From Leptolyngbya sp. BL0902 (GTDB lineage: Bacteria > Cyanobacteriota > Cyanobacteriia > Phormidesmidales > Phormidesmidaceae): DNA of 64,000 nt. The notes under the pieces are model-generated. The model saw nothing but the letters and a program-made list of their open reading frames with translations, made no database searches and was not told where the DNA came from. The stretch is from assembly GCF_016403105.1 (NCBI RefSeq), contig NZ_CP046155.1:248001-312000 (forward strand), in the 5' to 3' direction. Made by a program: the position numbers and the translations under genes. Positions 52,079-60,932 of the stretch are shown here, in pieces. Numbering within the stretch: position 1 is the stretch's first letter; each line of letters starts with the position of its first letter.

Positions 52079-52479
52079 AATACCTGCTCGATACCAACAT
52101 CTGCATCTACATCATTAAACACAAACCGCCAGAAGTACGAGATCGCTTCAACACCCATAGGCCGCTGGACATTGGCGTTTCTGCCATCACCGTGGCTGAG
52201 CTAGAGTATGGTGCCTACAGAAGCCAGCACGTTGAGGCCAACCGAGCCGCCCTTCAGCAGTTCTTACTACCGTTAGAGATTCTGGCCTTTGACCCAGCGG
52301 CAACCCAAGCCTAGGGTCAACTTAGAGCTTTGCTGTCTCGTCAAGGTTCCATCATTGGGGCGATGGACATGCTGATTGCAGCCCAGGCCATCGCTCGGAA
52401 TCTCATCCTCGTGACCAACAATACCGACGAGTTTCAACGCATTCCTGCATTGCGCCTAGAAAACTGGGTGAATCGATAA
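52075..52479 (+). pseudogene. vapC: VapC PIN-domain toxin interrupted by one in-frame TAG
   Basis: The first 79 codons encode MKYLLDTNICIYIIKHKPP and VSAITVAELEYGAYRS, then a TAG at 52312-52314. The same frame continues with GQLRALLSRQGSIIG, AMDMLIAAQAIA and LVTNNTDEFQRI to a TAA at 52477-52479. Typical VapC proteins have Tyr or similar at the TAG position. The third and fourth acidic residues of the PIN site (MD, NTDEF region) lie after the stop, so the truncated product should be inactive. Confidence 0.9.
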
Positions 52480-52685
52480 GCCTTATCTCGATAGCCCTCC
52501 GAAGCATCAGCCTGAACCATAAGTCGTAAACGTCTATTTCTGGATACGGCCTTTATTCAAGAGTTTCGCCAAGTAGGTTTTCATACCTTGACAGCCTAAA
52601 GCGCACCTGTGAGCGGTCGGCTTGACGATAGGGCGTGGGGCAGCAACTCGGTTTCTTTAGATGGCCCAGCCCAGATCCCTAGTTT

Positions 52686-52709
52686 GGTGCATTTGCGAAG
52701 CAATGCACC
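52686..52709. repeat. GGTGCATT/AATGCACC palindrome, copy 2
   Basis: Same element as 47348-47371 with one changed base, just beyond the end of the minus-strand hypothetical gene. Confidence 0.8.
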
Positions 52710-52715
52710 CTACAA

Positions 52716-53009
52716 CTAAAACCCGATTCGCTTCAGGAAAATCGCTTTGCCTTTTTCCCATGCAAGTTTTGCGCTGGCATCTGTAAATCTAAATAATGGC
52801 TTGGTAGCCTCAAAGGGTTGAATACCAAGAGAGGTGACAGAGTACTTTTTCTCTAGTTCTATATTTTGAGGAAGACGCTGAATACCTAATGCAGAAGCGG
52901 AGATATTCTTAATCCAAAACTCATTGCAAAAGGGAGGCGCTTTATCAAATAGCGCAACGCGAAGATTCCCACCTTGTTGAAAGAACTTAATCTCATGGAC
53001 GTAAGCCAT
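52716..53009 (-). CDS. hypothetical protein in the island
   Basis: 97 residues, soluble (KFFQQGGNLRVALFDKAPP; FWIKNISASALGIQRLP). No known domain. AT-richer than core genes. It could be an independent gene or a fragment. Confidence 0.5.
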   Translation of the reverse strand: MAYVHEIKFFQQGGNLRVALFDKAPPFCNEFWIKNISASALGIQRLPQNIELEKKYSVTSLGIQPFEATKPLFRFTDASAKLAWEKGKAIFLKRIGF

Positions 53010-53076
53010 AGATACTCCAAGAGCTACTAGAAATCGTCATCGGTCATAAGTATTAGCTTTCACAGTTAGCAGTTGC

Positions 53077-53107
53077 TTGTTGGGTAACGTGATCGCGTCA
53101 CCCAACA
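53077..53107. repeat. palindrome downstream of the EcsC-like gene
   Basis: TTGTTGGGTAACG / CGTCACCCAACAA around TGATCG. No T tract follows, so a dispersed palindromic repeat is more likely than a terminator. Confidence 0.6.
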
Positions 53108-53158
53108 AAGCCAGAACTAACTATCGCTGTGTTTCACGAATTTGTGTCGAGCGAAGCT

Positions 53159-53809
53159 TTAGGCAGGGGCACATCCTCCCTCCATTTCCCAATCATCACC
53201 TGTTCCCCAATCATCCATAAAGCGAATAACTCCACGACCACACAGGAGCATCGTAACGCCGTTGACACCGCCGCCAATGACTCCACCAATGGCAGGAACA
53301 GCTTTAGCAACCTTCACAACGTTCTTGCCGAAGATTTTAGCACCAAACTTAATTGCAAGCGTTTGATTCATCTTCATCAAAATTCTAAAGCTTTTGGGCA
53401 GGAGAACTTTGTTTAGCGCCTTGATGGCATGAACACCTAAATACTTTGCCAGCTTATGTACAGAGATTCCAATTGCAGCAGCAACGATAAAAACCCAGTT
53501 ACCTTCATTAGCTGTATCATATCCGCGAATGGTAAAGAGGGTGGCTGAGAGTTTTACTTGAGAGTAGACAGTATCAACCAGATCTGCTGGAAGAGCCAGA
53601 AGGCCAGCGATTCCGGTAGCTATTCCTTTGCCTATCGACCACAAAGTAGACATATTGATGGCATGAATAGCAATCTTCTTTCGACCATGTTTATGCTTAG
53701 ACTCATTGAGAAGATCTAGCCCCCATTCACGACCATCTTGAATAGCCTTTTCCATAAGCTCAATTAGAAATGGAATCTTGCTTGGGTCAAACTTAAAGCT
53801 CATATTCAA
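53159..53809 (-). CDS. EcsC-like membrane-associated protein
   Basis: 216 residues. Amphipathic and hydrophobic segments (GKGIATGIAGLLALPADLVDTVYSQVKLSATLF) fit the EcsC family, followed by a Gly-rich helix pair (VPAIGGVIGGGVNGVTMLL). EcsC family members are of unclear function and are often near lipid or transport genes. Here it lies in the island next to a small glycine-rich protein on the same strand. Confidence 0.7.
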   Translation of the reverse strand: MNMSFKFDPSKIPFLIELMEKAIQDGREWGLDLLNESKHKHGRKKIAIHAINMSTLWSIGKGIATGIAGLLALPADLVDTVYSQVKLSATLFTIRGYDTANEGNWVFIVAAAIGISVHKLAKYLGVHAIKALNKVLLPKSFRILMKMNQTLAIKFGAKIFGKNVVKVAKAVPAIGGVIGGGVNGVTMLLCGRGVIRFMDDWGTGDDWEMEGGCAPA

Positions 53810-53928
53810 GTCCTAGGGATTTATGTGGATAGAAATCGTAACACGTAACAAGAGCTGATTCTGAGAAGAATCAGCTTGTTGATTAGTCAAGCCATCATGC
53901 AGGCTCTAAAACCATCGTTTTGGTTGAT

Positions 53929-54144
53929 CTAGTCTTTAAAGGCCCGCTTCAAACCGTATGTAGCCAACCCAACAACAACCCCAGCCGCCGCAACCGGGGC
54001 CGCGCCAATACCGACACCTCCACCAGCAACGGCTAGCCCCATTCTTCCAACGTGTGCAGCAATCCCTAAGCCTACAGCGCCACCACCTGCGGCAAAACCA
54101 GCGACTTCTTTGACCCCAGACTTGATTTTCTTGTACTTGGACAT
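53929..54144 (-). CDS. small glycine-zipper membrane protein
   Basis: 71 residues, almost all Gly/Ala/Val between a Lys-rich N-terminus and a basic C-terminus. GFAAGGGAVGLGIAAHVG and GGGVGIGAAPVAAAGVVVGLA show small residues spaced as in glycine zippers, which pack membrane helices tightly. It is the first gene of a likely pair with the EcsC-like gene 119 bases downstream. A pore-forming or toxin-like role is possible but unproven. Confidence 0.6.
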   Translation of the reverse strand: MSKYKKIKSGVKEVAGFAAGGGAVGLGIAAHVGRMGLAVAGGGVGIGAAPVAAAGVVVGLATYGLKRAFKD

Positions 54145-54437
54145 TAGAGATTACCTCGATCAGGACTTATGAAGGCTGGATGCAACCGTTGGCCCTTGGT
54201 TAGGAGCCTCATAATGCACCGCTGCCTTTGTAGTTCGATTTTATACTGGGCGAAAGAAGGTGTCTTCAGCTTGAATACCGAACTTTTTGTCTTATATTCC
54301 GGCAGTTGACGATCCCTGATCGATGTGAGATCACTAAATTAATCAGAGGTGAAGCTGCAATAAATTGTCAATTTAGCTACATTTAAATCAGTAATTCGCG
54401 CCACAGGGCTTCTTTTACAACTGGGGAAGTGTCCAAC
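54145..54437. other. AT-rich region of the island
   Basis: About 290 bases of AT-rich sequence upstream of the glycine-rich gene, ending at the prk terminator. It should carry the promoter of that gene. No RNA gene was recognised. Confidence 0.4.
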
Positions 54438-54501
54438 AAAAAAGGAGAGGACACACAGCGGTATCCTCTCCTATGGATTATGAGCCAGACAATGATTCGT
54501 C
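54437..54501. repeat. right copy of the island-flanking direct repeat
   Basis: Matches 51525-51590. This copy is the functional 3' end of prk: terminator plus the bases up to 11 before the prk stop. Confidence 0.85.
54438..54471 (-). terminator. prk intrinsic terminator
   Basis: On the minus strand, stem GGAGAGGA / TCCTCTCC with a 12-base loop, then TTTTTT. It lies 40 bases after the prk stop. Confidence 0.9.
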
Positions 54502-54511
54502 GGACTGATGC

Positions 54512-55516
54512 CTAGGCGTGGGTGGCGACGTTGAGGCTGGTGGAGGTCAGCCGCTCGTAGGTGGCGCGCATCTTCAGACCCACAAGCACCTGGAACAGGC
54601 CGCTGCCGTTGCTGGAACCAGGATATTCGCGGTGCTTCAGCAGCAGTTCGGTCATTTCACCGTAGTACTTGGTGGAGGTGTTGCTGAGGTGGCTTTCGAT
54701 GTAGATCATTTCTTCCAAGCGGTCGAACTGACCATCCACCTCTAGCACCGAGACCTCGTGGCCGTAGTAGCTGTCGGGGCCGTAGTGCATCCGAATGCCG
54801 GGGTAGGAGCAGGTGAGCTTCCGACCGCAGGGAATCCAGTCGATGGTGGAGCCTTCGTCGAACAGGTAGACGGGGTCGAAGCCTTCCACGCCTTCCCGCT
54901 GCATCAGGCGCACCCGCAGCACTTTCTTCTCTTCGTCGTTGGGGATGAGTTTGGTGGGCAGAATTTGAATCACCACATCGGCATACTGCTTTTGGATGTC
55001 GATGTAGGCTTCAAAGTCGGGACGACGGGCGTTGATGGAGGCCAGCACATCGTCGTAGCTGTGGCCACGCTCGGCCATGTCGCGCTGGATCTTCCAGGCA
55101 ATCTTCACCTCGTCGCTGATGTCGAGGTAAACGCTGAAGTCGATCAGGTCGCGAACGCGCTCGTCGTAGAGGGGGTGCAGCCCTTCAATCACGATGATGC
55201 GGTTGGGGTCAACCCGTTCGGGGGGATCCAGCTCGCCCGTTTCGTGGTTGTAGATGGGCTTGTCGATGCTCTTGCCTTCCTTCAGGGCTTTGATCTGTTC
55301 GTACATCAGATCAAAGTTGTTGGCACGAGGATCCAGCGCGGTGACGCCCGCTTCTTTGCGCTGTTTGCGGTCGAGGCTGTGGTAGTCATCCAGGCAGATG
55401 ACGGTCATCAGTTCGGCCCCAAACAGGTCGCTCAGCCGTCTGAGGAAGGTGGATTTACCACACCCAGAGTCGCCCGCAACACCGATGAGAACTACTTTGT
55501 CTGGCTTGTTGATCAT
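54512..55516 (-). CDS. prk: phosphoribulokinase
   Basis: 334 residues. Phosphorylates ribulose 5-phosphate in the Calvin cycle. Walker A GVAGDSGCGKSTFLRRL, VICLDDYHSLDRK and VIEGLHPLYDERV are visible. Cysteine couples: the Cys of SGCGKS with that of ICLDDYH, and the pair in CGRKLTCSYPG. These allow thioredoxin control and formation of the inactive complex with CP12 and GAPDH. Downstream of it lies an inserted island. Confidence 0.97.
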   Translation of the reverse strand: MINKPDKVVLIGVAGDSGCGKSTFLRRLSDLFGAELMTVICLDDYHSLDRKQRKEAGVTALDPRANNFDLMYEQIKALKEGKSIDKPIYNHETGELDPPERVDPNRIIVIEGLHPLYDERVRDLIDFSVYLDISDEVKIAWKIQRDMAERGHSYDDVLASINARRPDFEAYIDIQKQYADVVIQILPTKLIPNDEEKKVLRVRLMQREGVEGFDPVYLFDEGSTIDWIPCGRKLTCSYPGIRMHYGPDSYYGHEVSVLEVDGQFDRLEEMIYIESHLSNTSTKYYGEMTELLLKHREYPGSSNGSGLFQVLVGLKMRATYERLTSTSLNVATHA

Positions 55517-55914
55517 AGGTTCCCTCTATACAACTCCTGTTAAAGTCATGCAGTCTTGGCAAGGTGGCGATGCTGACCGCGCCGCAACACCCCACGACCC
55601 CCACGAAATACCCCAAAAAATATCTCGTAAAATGTGGCGCTTGTGAAGCGTAAATCCCTGAACTCCCACGGCAATGCCCCTCTGTAGAGGTACGGTGCCT
55701 AGAGGATTCAGAGCTATCCACGGCAGAGGCTTATCCACTTATGGTGGTCAGGAATGCCTGAACCAAGCCCTCTATTCAGGCTATAAACACGGAAAACCCC
55801 TATGGCGTAGGAGCCTTGCCCGTGGCGTCTGAATCGAGATTGATAAGTATTTCTACCGCTGTGAGCTGATCTTATCAGAAGAAAGTATCGCTCACAACTG
55901 AATTCCCATCTCCT
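55517..55914. other. leader region of prk and 3' end of fabI
   Basis: Nearly 400 bases between two minus-strand genes. A stem TGTGAGC / GCTCACA (55860-55896) near the fabI stop may act as its 3' hairpin. A TCAGG/CCTGA stem lies near 55749. The prk promoter should lie in the remainder; no CbbR-type site was proven. Confidence 0.4.
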
Positions 55915-56691
55915 CTACATGCCCATGATGCAGTAGCCGGAATCGACGTAGAGGATTTGTCCGGTTAGGCCGCTGGAGAGGTCGCTACAGAGGAAGGCGG
56001 CGGTGTTGCCCACTTCGGTTTGGGTAACGGTGCGGCGCAGGGGGGCGATTTCTTCGACGTGGTGGATCATGTCTAAGATCCCGCCCACCGCCGAGGAGGC
56101 CAGGGTGCGGATGGGGCCAGCGGAGATGCCGTTGACTCGGATGTTGTTGGGGCCAAGCTCGGCAGCGAGGTAGCGCACGTTCATTTCCAATGCGGCCTTG
56201 GCGATGCCCATGACGTTGTAGTTCGGCACCACGCGCACGCCACCCAAATAGCTGAGGGTGACGATGCTGCCGCCCTCGGTCATCAGGGGTTTGGCTCCAC
56301 GGGCGAGGGTAATTAAGGAGTAGGAGCTGACATCCAGGGCCAGTTGGTAGCCGTCTTTGGAGGTGTTGCTGAAGTCGCCGGAGAGGTCGTCGCGGTTGGC
56401 GAAGGCGAGGCAATGGATGAGAATATCCAGCTTGCCCCATGCTTGGCCGATGGTGCTGAAGACTTCAGAAACCTGGGCCTCATCCTGCACATTGCAGGGC
56501 AAAAACAGACTGGGATTGAGGGGATCCACCAAGTCCTTCACCTTGCCCTCCATCTTGCCCTTTTCGTCGGGCAGGTAGGTGATGCCGAGGTTAGCCCCGG
56601 CGGCATGGAGCTGCTGGGCAATGCCCCAGGCGATGGATCGATTGTTGGCGATGCCCGTTACCAGGGCGTTTTTCCCAGTCAGGTCTAGCAT
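55915..56691 (-). CDS. fabI: enoyl-[acyl-carrier-protein] reductase (NADH)
   Basis: 258 residues. SDR-type enoyl reductase of fatty acid elongation. Seen: the atypical cofactor loop TGIANNRSIAWGIAQQL, LPDEKGKMEG, and the active site pair in NYNVMGIAKAALE (Tyr-x6-Lys), then GISAGPIRTLASSAV. Standard length. Confidence 0.95.
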   Translation of the reverse strand: MLDLTGKNALVTGIANNRSIAWGIAQQLHAAGANLGITYLPDEKGKMEGKVKDLVDPLNPSLFLPCNVQDEAQVSEVFSTIGQAWGKLDILIHCLAFANRDDLSGDFSNTSKDGYQLALDVSSYSLITLARGAKPLMTEGGSIVTLSYLGGVRVVPNYNVMGIAKAALEMNVRYLAAELGPNNIRVNGISAGPIRTLASSAVGGILDMIHHVEEIAPLRRTVTQTEVGNTAAFLCSDLSSGLTGQILYVDSGYCIMGM

Positions 56692-57009
56692 GATTCTCTG
56701 TTGTGATTCGCATCTTGGAGTCTACGGGAAATCGGTGCCCGTGGGTAGGGGATGGGCCGATAGAATGGATGGGTTTGGTAGATTGAGAATTTGTTGTTGT
56801 CGCCTAGGCTGGCCCTCACCCCTAGCCCCTCTCCCAGGGGGGAGAGGGGAACCGGACGTAGGCTTCAAAGCTTTCCCTCATCTATAAGAGAAAGCCGTAG
56901 AGAGTCTTCAAAGTCCCTCTCCCCAAGGGAGAGGGATTTAGGGTGAGGGCCAACGGCATCAGAGATCTACCCAAGTCCCCGTTGCTAGCGATTTCTAGAA
57001 TCTGAACCT
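56692..57009. other. divergent region fabI-hisA with repeat pair
   Basis: About 320 bases with both promoters and a CCCTCACC-type composite element at 56811-56952. Nothing else is supported. Confidence 0.5.
56811..56952. repeat. CCCTCACCC-type composite palindrome before hisA
   Basis: CCCTCACCCCTAGCCCC...GGAGAGGGG at one end and CCCTCTCCCC...GGGAGAGGG with TTAGGGTGAGGGCC at the other: an inverted layout of the two halves found in menC. Confidence 0.8.
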
Positions 57010-57783
57010 ATGGAAGTTATCCCCGCCATTGATTTGCTGGAAGGCCGTTGTGTGCGGCTGTATCAGGGCGACTATGCCCAGTCGGAGGTGTTTGACGACA
57101 ACCCGGTGGCGGTGGCGCGGCAGTGGGAGGAACAGGGGGCAACCCGGCTGCATTTGGTGGATTTGGATGGGGCAAAGTCTGGCAAGCCAGAGAATTGGCA
57201 AGCGATTGAGGCCATCACGCGGGCGGTGAGTATGCCCGTGGAGGTGGGCGGCGGCTTGCGGGATCGGGATCGGGTGAAGGCGCTGTTTGACCTGGGGGTG
57301 CGCTACGCCATCTTAGGTACGGCGGCGATTGAAAACCCTGACTTGGTGAGCGATCTGAGTGCTGAGTATCCTGGCCAGATCATCGTAGGTATCGACGCCA
57401 AGGACGGCAAGGTGGCGACGCGGGGCTGGTTGGATATTTCCGAGGTAGAAGCCGTTGATCTGGCGCAACAGATGGAGCAGCGGGGAGCCGCCGCCGTGAT
57501 CTACACCGACATCAAACGGGATGGCACCCTGAAAGGCCCAAATTTGGACGCCCTACGCACCATGGCCGAGGCGGTGACAATGCCTGTGATTGCCTCCGGT
57601 GGCGTGGGTGCCCTGCGGGATTTGCTGTCGCTGCTGGCGCTAGAACCCGTGGGCGTGTCGGGGGTGATTGTCGGTCGGGCCATTTACACCGGGGATGTGA
57701 ATTTAAAGGAAGCCATCCGGGCGGTGGGGGATGGCCGCTGGCAGGATGTGCCGCCAAATTTGGGCGACACGGCCTGGGGGTAG
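57010..57783 (+). CDS. hisA: ProFAR isomerase
   Basis: 257 residues, beta-alpha barrel of histidine synthesis. Seen: [20 protein letters not shown] with catalytic Asp 8, the phosphate loop region [27 protein letters not shown] with the second catalytic Asp and [12 protein letters not shown]. Standard length. Confidence 0.96.
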   Translation: MEVIPAIDLLEGRCVRLYQGDYAQSEVFDDNPVAVARQWEEQGATRLHLVDLDGAKSGKPENWQAIEAITRAVSMPVEVGGGLRDRDRVKALFDLGVRYAILGTAAIENPDLVSDLSAEYPGQIIVGIDAKDGKVATRGWLDISEVEAVDLAQQMEQRGAAAVIYTDIKRDGTLKGPNLDALRTMAEAVTMPVIASGGVGALRDLLSLLALEPVGVSGVIVGRAIYTGDVNLKEAIRAVGDGRWQDVPPNLGDTAWG

Positions 57784-58020
57784 GGGGACTATCGTGACCT
57801 GTCTAGGTTGAGGTGGCCTACTAACGTTTGGATGAAGCATAGGGACTTGGGCCTACCTTTGTCGGATGTTCACAAAACGTTGGGGACTGGCTTTGACCTT
57901 GGGAGCATCCAGCCTACAGGGGGCATGTCTGCCCCCGAAAGCCTGGGAAAGGTTGATATCAGTGGCAGGTGCAAGGTTTTTTCCGTAGATTGGGGTCAGC
58001 CCCCGCCTTGCTTTTGAACC

Positions 58021-58836
58021 ATGGTCAATTCTGATCTCCCTCGGCCTGCCCTGTTGCAAGACCTGCCCGATGAGTTCGCCGACCTCCGGCCCATTCTGGA
58101 GGCCAACCTAGAGCCCTACATCGCTATCGCCGCCACCCAGGTTACGCCGCCGCCGCCGCCCCGTCACCCCGCCGACCCGCTGACCCGGTGGCAGAGCAAG
58201 GTGGGTGGCGATCCCTATTTCCCGACCCAGGCCACCTATCCCACTAACCCCAATACCGGGCTGCCCCTGGCCCTGCTGGTGCAACTTAACTGTGCCGACG
58301 TTCCCCCCATTGACGGATTTGACTTTCCCGCTGAGGGGATGTGGCAGCTCTATGTGGGCGGTGGCGAACTGGCCAGATCCTACCGCGATGGGATATTTCA
58401 GGTGATTTACTTCCCAACGGTGACTAACGATCCGGCGGATCTGATTGCGGACTTTAGTTTTGTGCCCCTGCGGGAGACCTATCGAGACCAGTTTGACGCC
58501 GTTTCCAGCCTTACCTTCACCGTTCGCCAAGATCTCTTTTTAGATCTCAACTCGCCGAACTTGGAAGCGTTCGACCCGGATATGGTGGCCGATTTTGAGG
58601 ACTGGCTCTACGACTATGTCATCGAAACGGAAGCCAGTGGACTAGGCAGCAAGCTGGGCGGATGGCCCGATTCCCACGGCAGCGCCCCTGACTTTCTCTA
58701 CCGTTCTAAGGGCCGACTGCTGCTAGAGTTGGCGGGAATTCAGGGTAGCAGCGAGTCGATCTACTGTTTCATCGATAACGACAGCCTCCAGGCCCGTGAC
58801 TTTAGTGCGGTGCGGTTCTTCCACGGCTGCGACTAG
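58021..58836 (+). CDS. DUF1963 (YwqG-like) protein
   Basis: 271 residues. Typical YwqG features: DPLTRWQSKVGGDPYFP, LALLVQLNCADVP, MWQLYVGG and the C-terminal LLLELAGIQG...IYCFIDNDSLQARDFS. The family has no firm function. It starts 237 bases after hisA. Confidence 0.88.
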   Translation: MVNSDLPRPALLQDLPDEFADLRPILEANLEPYIAIAATQVTPPPPPRHPADPLTRWQSKVGGDPYFPTQATYPTNPNTGLPLALLVQLNCADVPPIDGFDFPAEGMWQLYVGGGELARSYRDGIFQVIYFPTVTNDPADLIADFSFVPLRETYRDQFDAVSSLTFTVRQDLFLDLNSPNLEAFDPDMVADFEDWLYDYVIETEASGLGSKLGGWPDSHGSAPDFLYRSKGRLLLELAGIQGSSESIYCFIDNDSLQARDFSAVRFFHGCD

Positions 58837-58843
58837 GAGGGGC

Positions 58844-59373
58844 ATGACAGAAGGTTTACTGGTGTTGGCGGCGGTGATCTACTTTGTCGCGGCGGGAGCC
58901 ATGAGTTGGGCGAAAAGTCGATCCTTCATGTTTTTGGTGTGGATGGCCCTAGCCACCGTGATGACCACCGTTTTGGGGCTGGTGCTGGGTATCCTGATGC
59001 TCCAGATTTTTGCCCCAGAAACCTTTGAAAGCCAGGGCGGCGGCATTCTCTTTCTGGTGTTTCTGCTGCCTGTATTGGTTGGGTCGGGTCTGCTGATTGG
59101 GGTGTGGTCGGTGGCCTGGGGCTATTGGTTTGGCGCAGCCCAGCACAACTTTTTCCTCTGGCAGGGGGTAGGTCTGTTGGGCAGCAGTGCCGTGGGTACC
59201 GTGGTGCCGCTGATCCTAGGGCTGATCTTCGCCGCCATCGCCAGGGGGGCTTCCCCGACAGTGCAGATCGCGCTACGCCCGCCATCCTGGGCGTCTTGGT
59301 AGGCGGTTGCCTCAGCCCCGCCTTAGTGCATGGCTTGATTGCCGTGGTGGTGCGTCTGTTCTTCTCTCGATGA
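58844..59373 (+). pseudogene. membrane protein gene with probable one-base frameshift at a G6 run
   Basis: ATG 58844 starts a polytopic protein (LLVLAAVIYFVAAGAMSW; FLVWMALATVMTTVLGLVLGILML; GILFLVFLLPVLVGSGLLIGVW; VGTVVPLILGLIFAAIAR). The frame then stops at 59302 after a non-hydrophobic tail. One extra G in the run at 59244-59249 would continue it as RGGFPDSADRATPAILG followed by a membrane helix and VVRLFFSR to 59373. The intact product would have about 176 residues and five helices. Function unknown. Confidence 0.6.
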
Positions 59374-59620
59374 AGACCAAAGTGCATGGCTTAACAAAAC
59401 TAAACCGCCTAGGATGGGCTTAACATTTCCTAAAGTTTCGTCGATCCTCCCAAAGGTCAGTGGGAAAATCCCTGGCTAAGGTGAGATTTTCCTGGCAGGT
59501 GACAGCTAGGATACTTACCCTATAAACAACGGCTTGCTATCCTCATGCCAAGCTAGCCGCAGCGGTGCTTGACTTCCTCGGAAGATCCCTCACCTAGGAC
59601 ACCCCTACCCCGGACATCCC
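59374..59620. other. upstream region of the oxidase operon
   Basis: About 250 bases before the first DUF2231 gene, with an AT-richer part near 59390-59450 and 59500-59540 that could hold the operon promoter. No clear operator. Confidence 0.35.
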
Positions 59621-60121
59621 GTGTTTGAGTATCTGCCTCCCCTCAACGACCACAATCTGCCCTACCCCGACACCATCCACCCCATCGTGGTGCATTTTGT
59701 CATCGCCATGGCCCTGTTCGCCTTTGTCTGCGATGTGGTGGGCACCATCACCAAAAATCCTCGCTACTACGAGGTGAGCTGGTGGAATATGGCCTTTGCC
59801 ACGGTGTCGATTTTCATTGCCGTGATCTTTGGCCAAGTAGAGGCGGGTCTCGCTACGCCCTATGTGCCCTCGGCGGAATCGACCCTCAACCTGCACACGA
59901 TTTTGGGCTGGGGGCTGTCCGGCATTATCGCCGCGATTACGGGCTGGCGCTACGTGCTGCGGAATAACGACCCCAAATCCCTCCCCATCGCTTACCTGGG
60001 CGTGGGCGGGTTGTTGACCGGGCTGGTGCTGGTGCAAACCTACCTAGGCGACAAACTGGTGTGGATCTACGGCCTGCACACCGTGGAAGTGGTGGAAGCG
60101 ATTCGTGACGGAGTGCTGTAA
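59621..60121 (+). CDS. DUF2231 membrane protein 1
   Basis: 166 residues starting at GTG 59621. Four membrane helices, with HPIVVHFVIAMALFAFVCDVVG at the start (two His in the first helix) and LHTILGWGLSGIIAAITGWR. DUF2231 proteins often accompany cytochrome oxidase genes. Its TAA overlaps the next ATG by one base, so the two are coupled. Confidence 0.88.
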   Translation: MFEYLPPLNDHNLPYPDTIHPIVVHFVIAMALFAFVCDVVGTITKNPRYYEVSWWNMAFATVSIFIAVIFGQVEAGLATPYVPSAESTLNLHTILGWGLSGIIAAITGWRYVLRNNDPKSLPIAYLGVGGLLTGLVLVQTYLGDKLVWIYGLHTVEVVEAIRDGVL

Positions 60122-60744
60122 TGAGTCCTGATTTGATTGACCAAATCGCCAACCAGCTAGGGCCAAACGGCTTGCCCTACGTGGTGCCCATCCATCCCAA
60201 CCTGGTACACCTAACGCTGGGGTTGTTCATCGTTGCCATTAGTTTCGATATTGTAGGGGCACTATTCCCCTTGGAAAGGCGGGTGTTCAAGTTTTTGGCG
60301 ATTCCGGCTAGCTCGTCCAACTTCTACGATGTGGGCTGGTTCAACATGGTGGCGGCGGCGGTGATCACCTTCCCCACGGTGGCGGCGGGCTTTTACGAAA
60401 TGCTGCTGGCCCAACCCCCCAGCGATGGCGTCAGTGCCTGGGGTCTGGAAAGCCTAGAAACCATGCTCTGGCACGGGGTGGGCGGCGTGCTGCTGCTGGC
60501 CCTGATTACCGGAATGGCCATCTGGCGAGGTTTCCAGCGCTATGTGTGGCGCAAGGATCGGGCGCGACAGGTGCAGTGGTCGTATTTGGTGGCGGGGCTG
60601 GGTATTTTTGTGTTGATGTTTGCCCACGGCACCCTAGGGGCACAACTGGCCGCTGAATTTGGTGTTCACATCAGCGCAGATCGCCTATTACGGGCTGGGG
60701 AGGATTTGACGATTTTGAATGTGATTCAGCCCCGATGGTTCTAG
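60121..60744 (+). CDS. DUF2231 membrane protein 2
   Basis: 207 residues, paralogue of the previous one, with IHPNLVHLTLGLFIVAISFDIVG and MLWHGVGGVLLLALITGMAIW. Conserved His in helices 1 and 3 could bind a haem or metal; that is inference. It is 226 bases upstream of ctaC. Confidence 0.88.
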   Translation: MSPDLIDQIANQLGPNGLPYVVPIHPNLVHLTLGLFIVAISFDIVGALFPLERRVFKFLAIPASSSNFYDVGWFNMVAAAVITFPTVAAGFYEMLLAQPPSDGVSAWGLESLETMLWHGVGGVLLLALITGMAIWRGFQRYVWRKDRARQVQWSYLVAGLGIFVLMFAHGTLGAQLAAEFGVHISADRLLRAGEDLTILNVIQPRWF

Positions 60745-60785
60745 TTGTTTTTGAGTATGGAGTGTTCTCTTATCAGGACTCTCTC

Positions 60786-60830
60786 AACCCTCACCCCCAG
60801 CCCCTCTCCCAGGGAGGAGAGGGGAGCAAG
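60786..60830. repeat. CCCTCACCC half element before ctaC
   Basis: CCCTCACCCCCAGCCCC...GGAGAGGGG; only one half of the composite repeat. Confidence 0.65.
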
Positions 60831-60932
60831 AAAAGCTTCATTTATCAAATGATTGCAGGATTCTTAGGCTAACTGCAATATCTTGAGTCATTCCCAAAAG
60901 CAACCTTGGTTCTGAACCGTTCTCCTTCCACA

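Noticed and set aside
52312..52314. TAG in vapC as a recoded codon (pyrrolysine)
   Set aside because: Other genes in the window use TAG freely as stop and cyanobacteria are not known to use pyrrolysine.
57808..58017. 69-residue ORF between hisA and the DUF1963 gene
   Set aside because: No ribosome site or recognisable pattern; the opposite strand is equally open, typical of GC-rich noise.
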